Origin: Wurfbainia villosa
Lineage: Eukaryota; Streptophyta; Magnoliopsida; Zingiberales; Zingiberaceae
Length of the DNA stretch: 64,000 bases
Assembly: GCA_025175895.1 (NCBI GenBank)
Contig: JAKLTH010000222.1
Span: forward strand, 1,550,001 to 1,614,000
Direction: 5' to 3'
This document shows, piece after piece, positions 1 through 10,387 of the stretch. The stretch's first letter is position 1, and the number at the start of each line of letters is the position of its first letter. The notes under the pieces were generated by a model that saw nothing but the letters and a program-made list of their open reading frames with translations, had not been told where the DNA came from and did not search any database. A program made the translations under genes and the position numbers.

Positions 1-335
1 ATCTCTATGGACGATAATAAAAAGGGTGATACAAATTTTAACTATCAATTTGCGCTGATATATAATAATAATCAATATTTTAAATTTATGAATATACTAT
101 AAACAATGTTTAAAAGAATATAACAACAGTAATAAAATATCATATTAATAAGGGTTACAATAGGTTATGGGCTACTAGACTTTTTAAATTAAAAAAAAAA
201 ATTCAGTGAAATGATCTACTACCAACTGGTCACAATCAACTAAATTATTTAGATGTGTTTATCAAAAGAGTTAAGTTTGTTTATAACACTACTACTGTGG
301 ATGGATTTAGAAAAGTATATTTGGAACTCACAAAG

Positions 336-336
<1 letters not shown>
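1..336. other. AT-rich intergenic DNA shared with other cluster units
   Basis: I see no gene here. The stretch from about 230 to 330 (GATGTGTTTATCAAAAG, then GTTAAGTTTGTTTATAACAC) recurs at about 63050-63150 and, more diverged, at about 60110-60220. It is therefore part of the repeated unit lying 3' of each NLR gene. Confidence 0.6.

Positions 337-432
<96 letters not shown>
337..432. repeat. Compound microsatellite (TA)35 then (GA)13
   Basis: An unbroken TA run covers 337-406 and passes directly into a GA run at 407-432. It forms the left margin of the GC-rich island. Short TA runs reappear on the island's other side at about 1500-1535. The corresponding place in the third unit (about 63150) has no microsatellite. 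Confidence 0.95.
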
Positions 433-1497
433 CTTCACCGCGGCCGGCGATGTGGCGCCGCTTGCCGGCCATGATCGGCGGTCCGCCGCCGGACCGGACG
501 GCCGTCGCTGCCGTCCGTCCGGCTAAGCAACCGACCGCCATTTCGGCCGGCCGGCGTGAATCCGGCCGAAATCGGCCCGCCAGATCGGGCGGCCGATTGT
601 GATAGGGCGAATGCGGCCGAATCCATCCCATTCGGCCGGCGATGGCCAAACCATGCCGCGGCCACCGCTGATCGTTCGGCCGGTTTGCATCGGTTCCGGC
701 GCTAAGCCGGCGATCAAACCGTCACGTCGGACCGCCGCGAGTCGGCGTCGATCACGCCGGTCGGCGGCCGGACGGCGACACGAAGGCGTGTGATGCGCCA
801 TCCGGCCATCGCGGCCGCGATCGAGCCATCGGCCCGCGATCGAGCCGCTGCCGGCCGCCGTCGACCCTACCGGCCGCGATCGGCGGATTCGATCGAATCT
901 GGCGCGAATGAGCCGGGCCGACCGGCCGGACGGACCGGCCCGGCGGCCGTCGGCCGTCCGGCGCCGGATTCGGCCGGTCAGGCGGCCGATTCGGCCGCCG
1001 ATTCGGCCACCATTGGCGGCCGAATGGCGGCCGCCGGTTATACCGGACGAACCGGCGTCGGCTGCCGATCCGTCCCGAGATAATCGGCGGCCGCTCAGCC
1101 GGCCGTCATGGCAAATCGCGGCATCAAGCAAATCGGCCGATCGATTCGGCCGTGTGCGGGCGGATTCGAGTGCGGCCGGAATCCGGCGTCGAATAACGTC
1201 GCCGCCGGTCCGTCGTCGCCGCCGCACGGATTCGTCGCACTCGGCCGAATCCGGCCGACGCTGCCGGCGATTCTGCGCGCCACTGCTGGCCGCATGAAGC
1301 GGTCGTTTCCGGCCGGTTTGCGGCGGATTCCGGGCCCTAACCGGTCGGAAACCGGTCACCGCCGAACCGCGCGTGAGTCGGGCATCGATCGCGCCCGGTC
1401 CGACGGCCGACGGTGGCCGGACGGCGCGGCGACAACGACGGGAGGTCGGCGCGTCGCGGACGGGTGCGGATGGTTTACTCGCGCGGCAGAAAATTTT
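433..1497. repeat. GC-rich CpG-dense island built of CGGCC/CCGGCCG-like motifs
   Basis: About 1.06 kb is extremely GC-rich and made largely of short degenerate motifs (CGGCCGA, CCGGCCG, GATCGGCCG), flanked by TA runs in AT-rich DNA. All six frames stay open over long stretches simply because stop codons are rare in such composition, and none resembles a known protein, so I call no gene. The homologous segment of the third unit (about 63150-63260) lacks it, so it looks like an insertion. I cannot find terminal inverted repeats. It may be the inner part of a non-autonomous transposon or a degenerate satellite. Confidence 0.6.
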
Positions 1498-2286
1498 CCT
1501 ATATATATATATATAATGCAATATATATATATATTGATCACTATATGGATCAATCTCACACTGATAAAAATAATGCAACCAATCTCACACTGATAAAAAT
1601 AATAATAACAAGCTACACTATATGGATCTTATATAAATAAATTTATAATGCAACTAAAATTGAATCCCAAACTAACTTACTTTGACAAAAGAAAAAATAG
1701 TTATCTCGCACACATAAGAAAAATCTCGTACAGATATTAAACAATATTCTTATTTCAAATTAATCAATATATTGAGACGATGAACATTACACAACAATGC
1801 TGCTGCATATTTATTTTTAAGAGCGAGCAGAAAGTCGAACATAATTATTAATGAAGTTTTGAAATTAAAAATAAAAGCCACATACAAGGAATAATAATAG
1901 TCACAGAATATTCAAATTAATATCAAAACGATAAGTTAATGAGCCGAGAGACTTATTTGGCAAGTTCACACACATACTAGTGAAAATTAAAGAAATCCAC
2001 ACCGATGACACAATAACCAAATTATTACTGCCAAAGTAGGCGATTCTAAAGAGGCCATGTATCGCCATAAAAACGTACCATGAAGCCATCACTTGAATAT
2101 TATCAGCAAACTCCAACAGATGCTTTTACTGTCCGTCTTATGCATAGTATGCCCTTGCACAATCAGATCCTTGTGATAATTAATTGAATTGTCCACCCGT
2201 TCTTTCCCGCCGTGCCTTCATAAGTTAACCACGAAAATTACATGCAATAAAAAGACACAATAAAAGAATGAGCAATGTAAATAAAG
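1498..2286. other. AT-rich DNA and 3' flank of NLR1
   Basis: No gene is seen at 1498-1850. From about 1890 the sequence matches the DNA just 3' of NLR2 (about 50910-51280) and NLR3 (about 63320-63690), including the block with CGATAAGTTAATGAGCCGA. This probably includes the 3' UTR and downstream region of NLR1, read on the minus strand. Confidence 0.55.
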
Positions 2287-5200
2287 CTAATTATCAAAGA
2301 CCTACGAAAAGCAAAGACATTGGGAGCTCAGACAAAAAAAAAATGCATGGCAAAGAATAACTTGATGAATCGTATATATGTGAAAAAAGACGTGCGGCAC
2401 AATAAATGAAAAATAAGAGCTATTTATACATGAAAATAACAAGTTACTTACCCTCCTATCCGCCATGAACTTTTCTGCCTGCTCCTTCAGCGATGGATGA
2501 GCATCGCCATATATAGATAAATCCTCTAGGAAGGGAAGGCTATGCAGTAGCTCTATCGGCAAAGATTGTAGTTTCTTGCAATCACTGAACTTTAGAGATC
2601 TAACAGCAGTGAGGCTTTGCACCAATATCGCCTCCTCAAATATCACCTCCTCAGAACATGATTCAATTTCGAGTTGTGTGATGAATGGCAGTGAGTTTCT
2701 CAGAGGAAACATTTTAAGCAGAGCTGTGTTGTCCACGCATAATTTACGCAGAGATGACAGGCTCCCTGCAGCTTGCTCATCTTCTACACAGGGCTGTATC
2801 TGCCGTAAGGCCAGAGAGGTGGTCGTCTCGGGCCTATTTTTAAAATAACTCAAGTCTCTCTTTAAAAGGGCCCAAAAGAATAATATAAAGGGTTTAAAAA
2901 ATAATTTATCAATATATTTTTTAAAATTCGATTCGGGCCTTTGCTCTACATCCAACTGAACCAGATTAGGACATCCTACTATCTCCAATTCCTCGAGGGA
3001 TTTAAGGAGTTCTAAGCCCTTCATCCATCTCAACTCATCACAATTAGAGATGCACAAAAATTGCAGTTCTACTAATTGAATCAGAGGAATAGACGTTATG
3101 TGTGTACAATCAATTAATTCCAATCGAGTAACAAAAGGAAGGTTGTGCAAGCAGTCCGCCAAAAGTTTTGCATATTCGCCACAGGAGAACAATTTTAATA
3201 CCTTGAGTGAGGGCGGTAGATGGAAGCCACTTTCCTCGTCGTCTTCCGTTTTGCTATTTAATATGAGCTTGGGACAGTTTATTATTTCCAATACTTCGAG
3301 GGAAGGAGGGAAGGGAGGTAATCTCTTTAGTTCGGTACAATTTATGACACTAAGTTCACGCATGCAGGGAAATAGATCTTTACCCTTAGTCCAAGACCAC
3401 TCCTCCAATGCCCTAAGACCCCATAGCTTAAGCACTTCCAACTTGGGAAAACACTCGCCTTCAAATTCATGACTCAGTTGTTCCAAAGCTGACATGCTGC
3501 ACAAGACAAGTTCAATTAGATTCAAACGTTGACCAACAAATGGCAGATTGTCATCCCATCCCCTGCAGTTTATTAATTCAAGTTTTTCCAAATTGGATAG
3601 AACTTTTGGCATCAACCAACTAGGCGACGAAGCACCACGGTACCCTCTAATTGTCAATATTTTGAGCGATTCGTGTGGCTGCAGATCTTCAATTACTTGC
3701 TCTTTCATGTCGACTTTCTTCTTGCCATTCCATACCAACTCCAATTCTGTTAGGTGGACTTTGTTCTTTAACTCACTCCGCTGTGCTTCTTTGCTATCAA
3801 CAACATTCTCAAGATTTTGAATTCGAAGTGTTCCATGAAGCTGTGTCAAATCCTTTAGTTGTCCAAGCTTGAGGCCATCGTCGTTCTCTCCTACACTAAA
3901 TTTTTCCAATTCTTGAAGATTAATTAGTCTCCGTATATCCTTTAGCATCACCCAGAACTCTTCCTCTGCATAAATGTGTCTCAAATTGACCAACTTACCC
4001 AATTCTTGTGGTATAGACTTTAGTCCATAACATTTTAGAACATTCAGTGTTTGCAAATTATAAAGGTCACACAATGAGTCAGGCAAAGTTTCAAAAGAAT
4101 TGTATGATAAATCAAGGTAACGGAGGTGAATCAGTTTACCAATATGTTCAGACAACTCCTGCAAGCAACACCAACATAAATCCAGAACGCGAATGCTTCT
4201 TAGTTTTTCAAAAAGGCTATCCGCAGGTGATTTTCTCAACATCAAGGTGCGCAGCTTGTCGTATTCAGAGAACTCCAACGGCAATTTTCCTTTTTCTACC
4301 CTTAGATGCCGAGTTGTAGAAAGCATATTTGTTTGTCTGTTATTTTCAATCCTACATGTCTCTTCTTCAGAAATCATCTCAGCTAAATCATGTATAAGGT
4401 CATGCATCACAAATTTACCAAATTTGGATTCTTGAAAGAAATACCTGCTAACGAACTCACGAAAATAGTCGCTTCCAACATCTTCCATCCTCTTTGTCTT
4501 TTTATCTTCGATGAAGCCTTCGGCCATCCACATTTGGACCAACTTATCTTTATTGAATTGGTAGTCTTTAGGAAACAGCGAGCAAAAAGCAAAACACGGC
4601 TTCAGATTTTCATTAAGATGATGATAACTTAAATGCAGGGCAGGCATAATGCCCTCTTCTTCTTGTTTGCCATCTTCATCTGGCCGTTTTACTTTCCATA
4701 TGTCGCTCTCCAATATGGTGGCCCAGTGTTGCCGGCACAAATCTGATTGCAGAACGCTGCCGAGTGTCTTTGCAGCTAATGGTGAGCCCTTCAACTTGCG
4801 GGCAATCTTTCTGCCAATGACTTCTAGCTCTGAATAGTCTGTAGGGCTGAGTGTGCCAAATGAGCATTTCTCGAACAGTTGCCAAAAAGCATCTTCGTCT
4901 AGACCATCGAGAGAGATCGGTTCCACCGGGCTAACCATTTTAGAAACTTTCATATCTCGAGTTGTGACAATGATTTTGCTACCGTGAGCTCCAACTTTGA
5001 GTAGTGCACAGAATTTCTCCCAGATACTCTTATTACGGCTCCACACGTCGTCAAGAAAAAGCAGAAACTTCTTTTTCGCAATATGCTGATGGAGTTTATT
5101 TTGAAGAGTTTCTAGCTCCAGATCATTATGTTGTTTTTCACCAGTTTTGGACTCTATTATAGATTTAGCGAGTCTCTGCACAGTGAAATTGTCAGACACA

Positions 5201-5949
5201 CAGACCCAAATCTTGGGGTCAAAATGATCCTGAACTCTATTGTCTTTAAGGGCATGCTGAGCAAGAGTAGTCTTTCCTGCCCCTCCGATCCCGACGATGG
5301 GCAAGACGGAGAAGGTATCATTGACAGATCCCGCAGATCCCACCTGAATAGCCGACCCCAACAACCACTCTACCACTTGATTCAGTTCTTTCTCTCTGCC
5401 AAACAATATGTCCGTCACCGGGGAAGAGCTTGATTCTCTGGCCTGCAACTTCACCTCAGGTTGCTTCCCTTTATTATTTTGCAATAACACATCCATGGCG
5501 GTCTTCATACTATTAGCAATTCTCTCCAGCCTTCCTTGAATCTCCCTCACTCTAGATCTCATATCATAAGAAGAACCAAACAACTTTTCTTTTGCAGCCT
5601 GCAAAATGTTTGGAATTCCACTGGAGCCACTCGCCTTGTCCTCTTCTTCACCTTTGACCTTCTGCCTGAGAACATGGTATTGGAATTCATCTACCAAGTC
5701 CTCAGCATCATAAACCGCATCCTTCAGCTCCTGCATCAATGTCTTGAAATCGGTGTCGTTCCTCGGACAAATCTGTGCCTCGCCAAGGATGATTTTAGTC
5801 GTCGGCAGCGACGTGCGCAGCTTTTCCATGTCCTCCGCGAAACCCCGGCGCTCGGCAAACAGTTTGATGGCTTCGTCGCTGGCCTTATCGAGCAAGGTCT
5901 GGATGAAGGCCTGCGCGAACCATCCCCCCACTGTCAGTGAGACCGCCAT
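2287..5949 (-). CDS. NLR1: CC-NB-ARC-LRR disease resistance protein, RGA type
   Basis: Intracellular immune receptor of the CNL class. The family detects pathogen effectors through LRRs and switches by nucleotide exchange in NB-ARC. I take ATG at 5949: it opens with an Rx-N-like CC (AEDLVDEF, residues 82-89) and the frame upstream has no credible start. The main exon is 2452-5949 (1166 codons). Donor AGG|GTAAGT joins acceptor TTCGTAG|GTC at 2301, giving a last exon of VFDN and stop (2287-2301). NB-ARC shows the P-loop GIGGAGKTT (220-228), kinase-2 LLFLDDVW (296-303), RNBS-B KIIVTTR (325-331), GSPLA (388-392), CFAFCSLFP (452-460) and MHD (515-517). LRRs run from about 555 to the end. All key motifs are present, so it may be functional. 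Oddities: a transposon-derived block of 54 codons within the LRRs, and loss of a short LRR segment near the C-terminus that NLR2 keeps. Without splicing the frame would stop at 2302. Confidence 0.88.
2789..2942. mobile_element. hAT-like MITE inserted in frame inside the NLR1 LRR exon
   Basis: Relative to NLR2, the exon gains 162 bp here. The inserted piece begins CAGGGCTGTATCTGCC and contains GGCCTA and GGGCCC blocks, typical of plant hAT MITEs that start CAGGGCCGG. It is bounded by imperfect 8-mers CTTCTACA (2781-2788) and GCTCTACA (2943-2950), the last six bases identical, which fits an 8-bp target duplication. Element plus duplication is 162 bp, exactly 54 codons. The minus-strand frame through it has no stop, so NLR1 stays open. 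Confidence 0.75.
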
Positions 5950-5996
5950 TTGATTGCAGAAGAGAGCAGCGGTAGATCCTTGTTCTTCTTTCAGTT

Positions 5997-6148
5997 CTGC
6001 AAGCCAAAAAAGTCGCAAAAAAAAAAAAAAAAAAAAACACAGCAGTAATCAAGGGAACACGTCATGTAGTAGATCGAACTACTGATCGATGGGAAATTAA
6101 TCATAAGGATTAATATAGCAAAGTAAAATGTATAAGAGATTTGATTAC
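5997..6148 (-). other. Predicted intron in the NLR1 5' UTR
   Basis: On the minus strand GAG|GTAATC (donor, 6148) and TTTGGCTTGCAG|AACTG (acceptor, 5997) bound 152 bp. It contains a run of 23 T on the sense strand (A at 6017-6039) upstream of the acceptor, a strong polypyrimidine tract. The exon upstream has no in-frame ATG before a TGA, so it would be untranslated. This supports the ATG at 5949. Confidence 0.55.
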
Positions 6149-6440
6149 CTCCAAATAAAGTGGATGAGGAGGTGATGGTTGCTGCTGCCGTTGAGTGGGC
6201 GATGCTTCAGAATACTCTCGGGAAGCAAATATTGCAAAAAAGAAAGTTGGAGATCAAAACTAAGTTGGGCGATGCTTCTGCAAATGTTGCGGAAAGGAAG
6301 TCGGAGATCCAAGTCAAGCTGCAGTCTTCGGCCTCTACGCCTACAATGGCACGTGACAAAAATTTATTTTAGTTCAGTGGAAGCTGACTCAGCCACGATT
6401 AATTAAACTTATTTAATATATAATATAATTACAAAAATGA
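6149..6440 (-). promoter_or_regulatory. Likely 5' UTR exon and core promoter of NLR1
   Basis: Minus-strand TATATATTAAATAAG at 6409-6423 could be a TATA box, putting the start of transcription near 6380-6390 and an untranslated exon at 6149 to about 6385. A palindromic G-box core CACGTG lies at 6350-6355 and a TGACTCA bZIP-type site at about 6385-6391. The same TGACTCAGCC neighbourhood is repeated at about 9205. All assignments are by motif only. Confidence 0.35.
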
Positions 6441-9400
6441 ATGTGTCTGAATTGGACCCATCATTCAATTCAATTCAATTCGACTAAACTCTCTCCATTT
6501 CATTTTGTCATCGAAACTTATTAATCAAATATTAATTAAAACTATTTGATTTATAATTGCATAACTAAATAGATCTATTGGATCATTAATTCATTAATCT
6601 CTCTTGCATTCTTTTTTTTTTTTCGTCTCGCTTTCTTAAGCATAAGTTAATCTAGACCATTAAATTGATCAATCCCTGATCCATTTTTTCAGCTTATTTA
6701 TGTGTAGAAGATGACTAAATTAAAAATATTTAATTTGTGCAAAAAATTCTTCGGGACCGTTCGATAGGAATTGACTAAAAAATTTTACTGTGTAATCACA
6801 AAAATAAATATTTAATTTGTGTAATAGGGTTTTTTTTTTGTTTTCTTTGCAATTCGTTAAATTTAGCAAAACTCTCTTTCCTTTTTTTTTAATGGAAGAG
6901 GACTAATCAAACATTAATTAATTAAGAATTTTTAATTTATAGTTACGTGGATAAATGGATCTCTCTAGGCATTTAAATTCATTAATTTCTCTTTCATTTA
7001 ATTTTTTTTTTCTGTCTGAATTTTTTCCTCCTCCCTTATAGTATCTTCTTTTCAACTTTTTTTTTTATAAAGAAATTTTAATTATCTATACCATTAGGAA
7101 TATTTAAAAAAATATTAAAAAAATATTTTATTAATAATTTAGTATGAGATACTCTTTACATTTCATAAATCACTCATGGTGAAATATAATACAAATCAAT
7201 ATAGAAAAAAATTTCATCGTGAATTGTATTCAAAATTTTCATCGCCATTGTATCAAACTCCGATGATACACTGATCACTCCAAATCAGATAGCTCTAACA
7301 CTTGACTGCATGGGTGCACATTGCTAGTGAGTCTCGGTGTGGCACGAGTTAGATCAACCATGTATCGATAATTACGAGGAACTAAGAGGATGGCAACGTG
7401 GTAAATAGGAAGATGAGGTGAGTTGTTATCCTATTCAAATTTAGCAATCTTACAGTTATCAAACACATTAAAAATCAGATGAAATTTCAAGGAGCGAAGT
7501 CAAAATGCTGATTGAGTAATTTAATTTTTCTAATTAAATCAGAACAATTTGTCCTTGTCTATCTAATATTCAATCAGGTTTTTAACTCGTAATAAAATTA
7601 TAATTCGAGGGCGGTTTTATTGCTTAGCTCCGCTTCGGCTTGAGCACTTGGTAAAACCTCAAAAAGTGATTTGCCTTTTTCTCTCTTTTACTTTTTTTTT
7701 TCTTTTCTTTTTGAACTCTTAGTTTAACTCCTTCAGTCACACCATTACACGTAGATAAATTAGATCTAAGTTTAATATATAGCTTGTATATCGGTGGGTT
7801 AACATGAGAAATAGATTCGTGTGTCATCCAAATTTAGCAATCATCAATTTCACCCTTCAACTTACACCGACTTTTTTATCATAATGCATTAAAAATCAGA
7901 TGAAATTTTTAGGAGCGAAGTAAAAAATATTGACTAAGTTTAATTTTTCTAATTAAATCAAAACATTTGTTCTCGATCCGATTTGACTTGATGATTATTT
8001 GGTTGTTCGCTCGGATTTGAACTAGAGGTCATGTCCCGAGTCTCCATGATTTGGTTGAACCTCAAAAAATGATCTATCTTTTTACGCATTTTGCTTTTTT
8101 GAAATCTCGTAGTTTAACCTCTCGAATCGATCGCACTATTACAATTGCATAATTCTATTAGATTTAAATTTAGTTGCTTAATTATACATCAACAAATTAA
8201 ATGCATGCCAACTATAAGTTGCGCATTTCAGTAACGATTATCCGAGATTTTACCGTAATGAATTACCATCTTGATATATACTTTAAACAAGGTTAATTAA
8301 AAAGATCTGTAATTTAATTATAAAAAAAACGTTTAATTTGTACGATGCGCTACTCGATCACTGGAACTTTTTTTTTGGCTGAGAAATTTGTATTATTGAT
8401 TTTTCCTTTTCTCCTTATTGCTGAGAAATTTGTATTAATTCTTGATTCTTCCTGATCTCGAGTTCAGCAATATACTAATTAAGCGCATCCTTGAAATAAA
8501 CATTTTTCTCAAAGTCGATATAAATAATTTAGTATCAAAGTATGGATGGATTAATTATTTAATTATCCACTAGCTAGTCGGTGGCATGGTCCCATACTTA
8601 ATAATCAAATTAAGTTCAAAGGAAACGAGACAGATACAGCGGTTCAACGAAGACAGATTCAGAGGTATTAATTATATTAATCCAAACTCAAATGATATTA
8701 TAATCGGCTTATTTGTCGAGTTGCGTTGGAATATTAAATAATGAAATTGGGTACGATCTGCTGAGCAGGCATGCATTGTTTGTTCTTTAATTTGTTTTGT
8801 TTACTATTTTTTATCGTATCTTTACAAATATATTCTTCAATTACGAGTGTCTCGAAAGGTTCTTGGCTTCTCGGGTCAAGTGACGATATAGGAAAGGAAG
8901 AACGGCAAAGCTGCATTCTTCAGCCTCTACGCTTAGAATGGATTGGGACGTGACAATAAGAGTGCGTTTGGTTGTCTTTTCAATCTCCGTTTTTTTCTTG
9001 TATTTTTTATTTTTCGGAAAATGAAAAATGATTTTAAATTATTTTTCGTTTTTCAATCAAATATAAGCTGTGTTTTTCAGAAAACGAAAATAGAAAATAC
9101 CCAACCAAACATGTTTTCCACATTTTCTCATTTTCCATGGAAAATGAAAACGAAAAACAGCCTAACCAAATGCCCCCTAATTTTCTTGACGCATTTTCAG
9201 CTCAGTGGAAGCTGACTCAGCCAGGATTATTTAATTAAAAAATATGTAATATATAATATATTTACAAAAATGAATCTATCTGAATTTAACACCGCCATTA
9301 TTGAATTCGACGAAATTAACTCTCTCCCCTTCATTTGTTTTATGAAGCTTACTCATCCAGCATTAATATAATTAAGACCATTAATTTGATTTATAATTAC

Positions 9401-10100
9401 ATAGATAAATAGATCTATCGGACCACTGATTCATTAATCTCTCTTGCATTCTTTTATTTAATTTTTCGTCTCGTTTTCTTAAGCAGAAGATTATCCGAAC
9501 CATTAAATTTATCAATCCTTGATTTATGTTTTTGCCTCGCTTCTCGGTGTCATGTTTTCAGCTTATCCATTTGTAGAAGCTAACTAAATGAGAGTTAATT
9601 AAAAATATTTAATTGTGCAACGGGTTCTTCTAGACCGTTCGATAGACATTAACTAAAAAAAATTTACTTTGTGTTATCACAAAGATAAATATTTAATTAA
9701 TTTGTGTAATAGCTAGGTTCCATTCGACAAAACTCTCTGTCCTATTCATTTTTTATGGAAGATGTGTAATCAAACATTAATTAATTAAGAATTTTTAATT
9801 TATAATCAAATATTAATTAAGTATTCCCCGTACGTGTGGTACGAGTAAGAACAACTACGTATCAAAGGAAACTAAGACGAACCCATGACAGTATGCATGG
9901 TAAATAAGGTGTGGGTTCATGTACAACATGAGAAATGGGTTCACATGCTATCCAAATTTAACAATTTAACAATTGCCAATTTAGCTCTTCGACCCACGCC
10001 AATATTCTTATCATAACGCATTAAAAAATAAAAATCATATGAAATTTCAAAAAGCGAAGTGAAAATGTTAACTGATGACTTTAATTTTTCTAATTAACCA
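6290..10100. repeat. Local duplication: 6.3-7.6 kb resembles 8.9-10.1 kb
   Basis: The order of short conserved blocks is the same in both halves: CTTC(A/G)GCCTCTACGC, then CAGTGGAAGCTGACTCAGCCA, ACAAAAATGAAT, TTAATCTCTCTTGCATTC and a GGTAAATA block. A third related segment covers about 7790-8370 and continues in the second unit at 55740-56420. Divergence is substantial, so the duplication is old. There is no gene in the span apart from the MITE at 8960-9177, only AT-rich DNA. Confidence 0.55.
8960..9177. mobile_element. Tourist-like MITE (PIF/Harbinger type), 218 bp
   Basis: It begins GAGTGCGTTTGGTTG and ends CAACCAAATGCCCCC-like (reverse complement GGGGGCATTTGGTTAG), giving imperfect terminal inverted repeats. 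TAA lies on each side (8957-8959 and 9178-9180), the 3-bp target duplication of PIF/Harbinger elements. The inside is rich in AAAATGAAAA and TTTTTCGTTT blocks that can fold back. The matching 6.3-kb copy has no insertion between the corresponding CACGTGAC/GGGACGTGAC block and CAGTGGAAGC, which supports mobility. Confidence 0.75.
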
Positions 10101-10194
10101 GAACATTTGTTCTCCTTTTATCCAATGTTCGATCCAATTTGACATGTATATATATAATAAATTAAAATTATGATCCGATGGTGCTTCGGTCTTG

Positions 10195-10387
10195 ATGGCT
10201 GGTAATAAGTCTGATTTGATGCGTCTACAACTACAAGGGCAGTTTCAGAAAGCGAAGGGTAGGAGGAATACGCTGAGAGGGCGCTAGAATTTCGCGTCTT
10301 GGAAGAATTAATATTGGAGAGAATGGAGGGAGACTGCTTGTATTTTAGTTAGCCCCGACACGTGGAGGAACATTAAAGGAGGCTTAA
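10195..10387 (+). pseudogene. Rab11/RabA GTPase last-exon fragment
   Basis: An ATG-led stretch reads MAGNKSDL, the Rab guanine-specificity (G4) motif NKxD in its Rab11-type context. After a scrambled piece it continues with DNA nearly identical to the 3' end of the Rab copy at 56695-56860 (GGCGCTAGAATTT, then GTCTTGGAAGAAT and GGAGACTGCTTG). Most of the domain is missing and the frame is broken. It lies on the plus strand, whereas the other Rab pieces are on the minus strand, although the DNA to its right keeps the same orientation as in the other units. A small local inversion is implied. Confidence 0.7.

Noticed and set aside
253..649. Frames encoding Tyr-Ile and Arg-Glu or Ser-Leu repeats
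   Set aside because: They are translations of the TA and GA microsatellites.
435..1593. Long Arg/Pro-rich open frames on both strands in the GC-rich island
   Set aside because: Open in several frames at once because stops are rare in CGGCC-rich DNA; no domain, and the island is absent from the sister unit.
6160..6372. 70-codon plus-strand frame with Lys/Glu-rich product
   Set aside because: It lies opposite the predicted 5' UTR exon of NLR1, and its diverged copy at 8.9 kb does not keep the frame.
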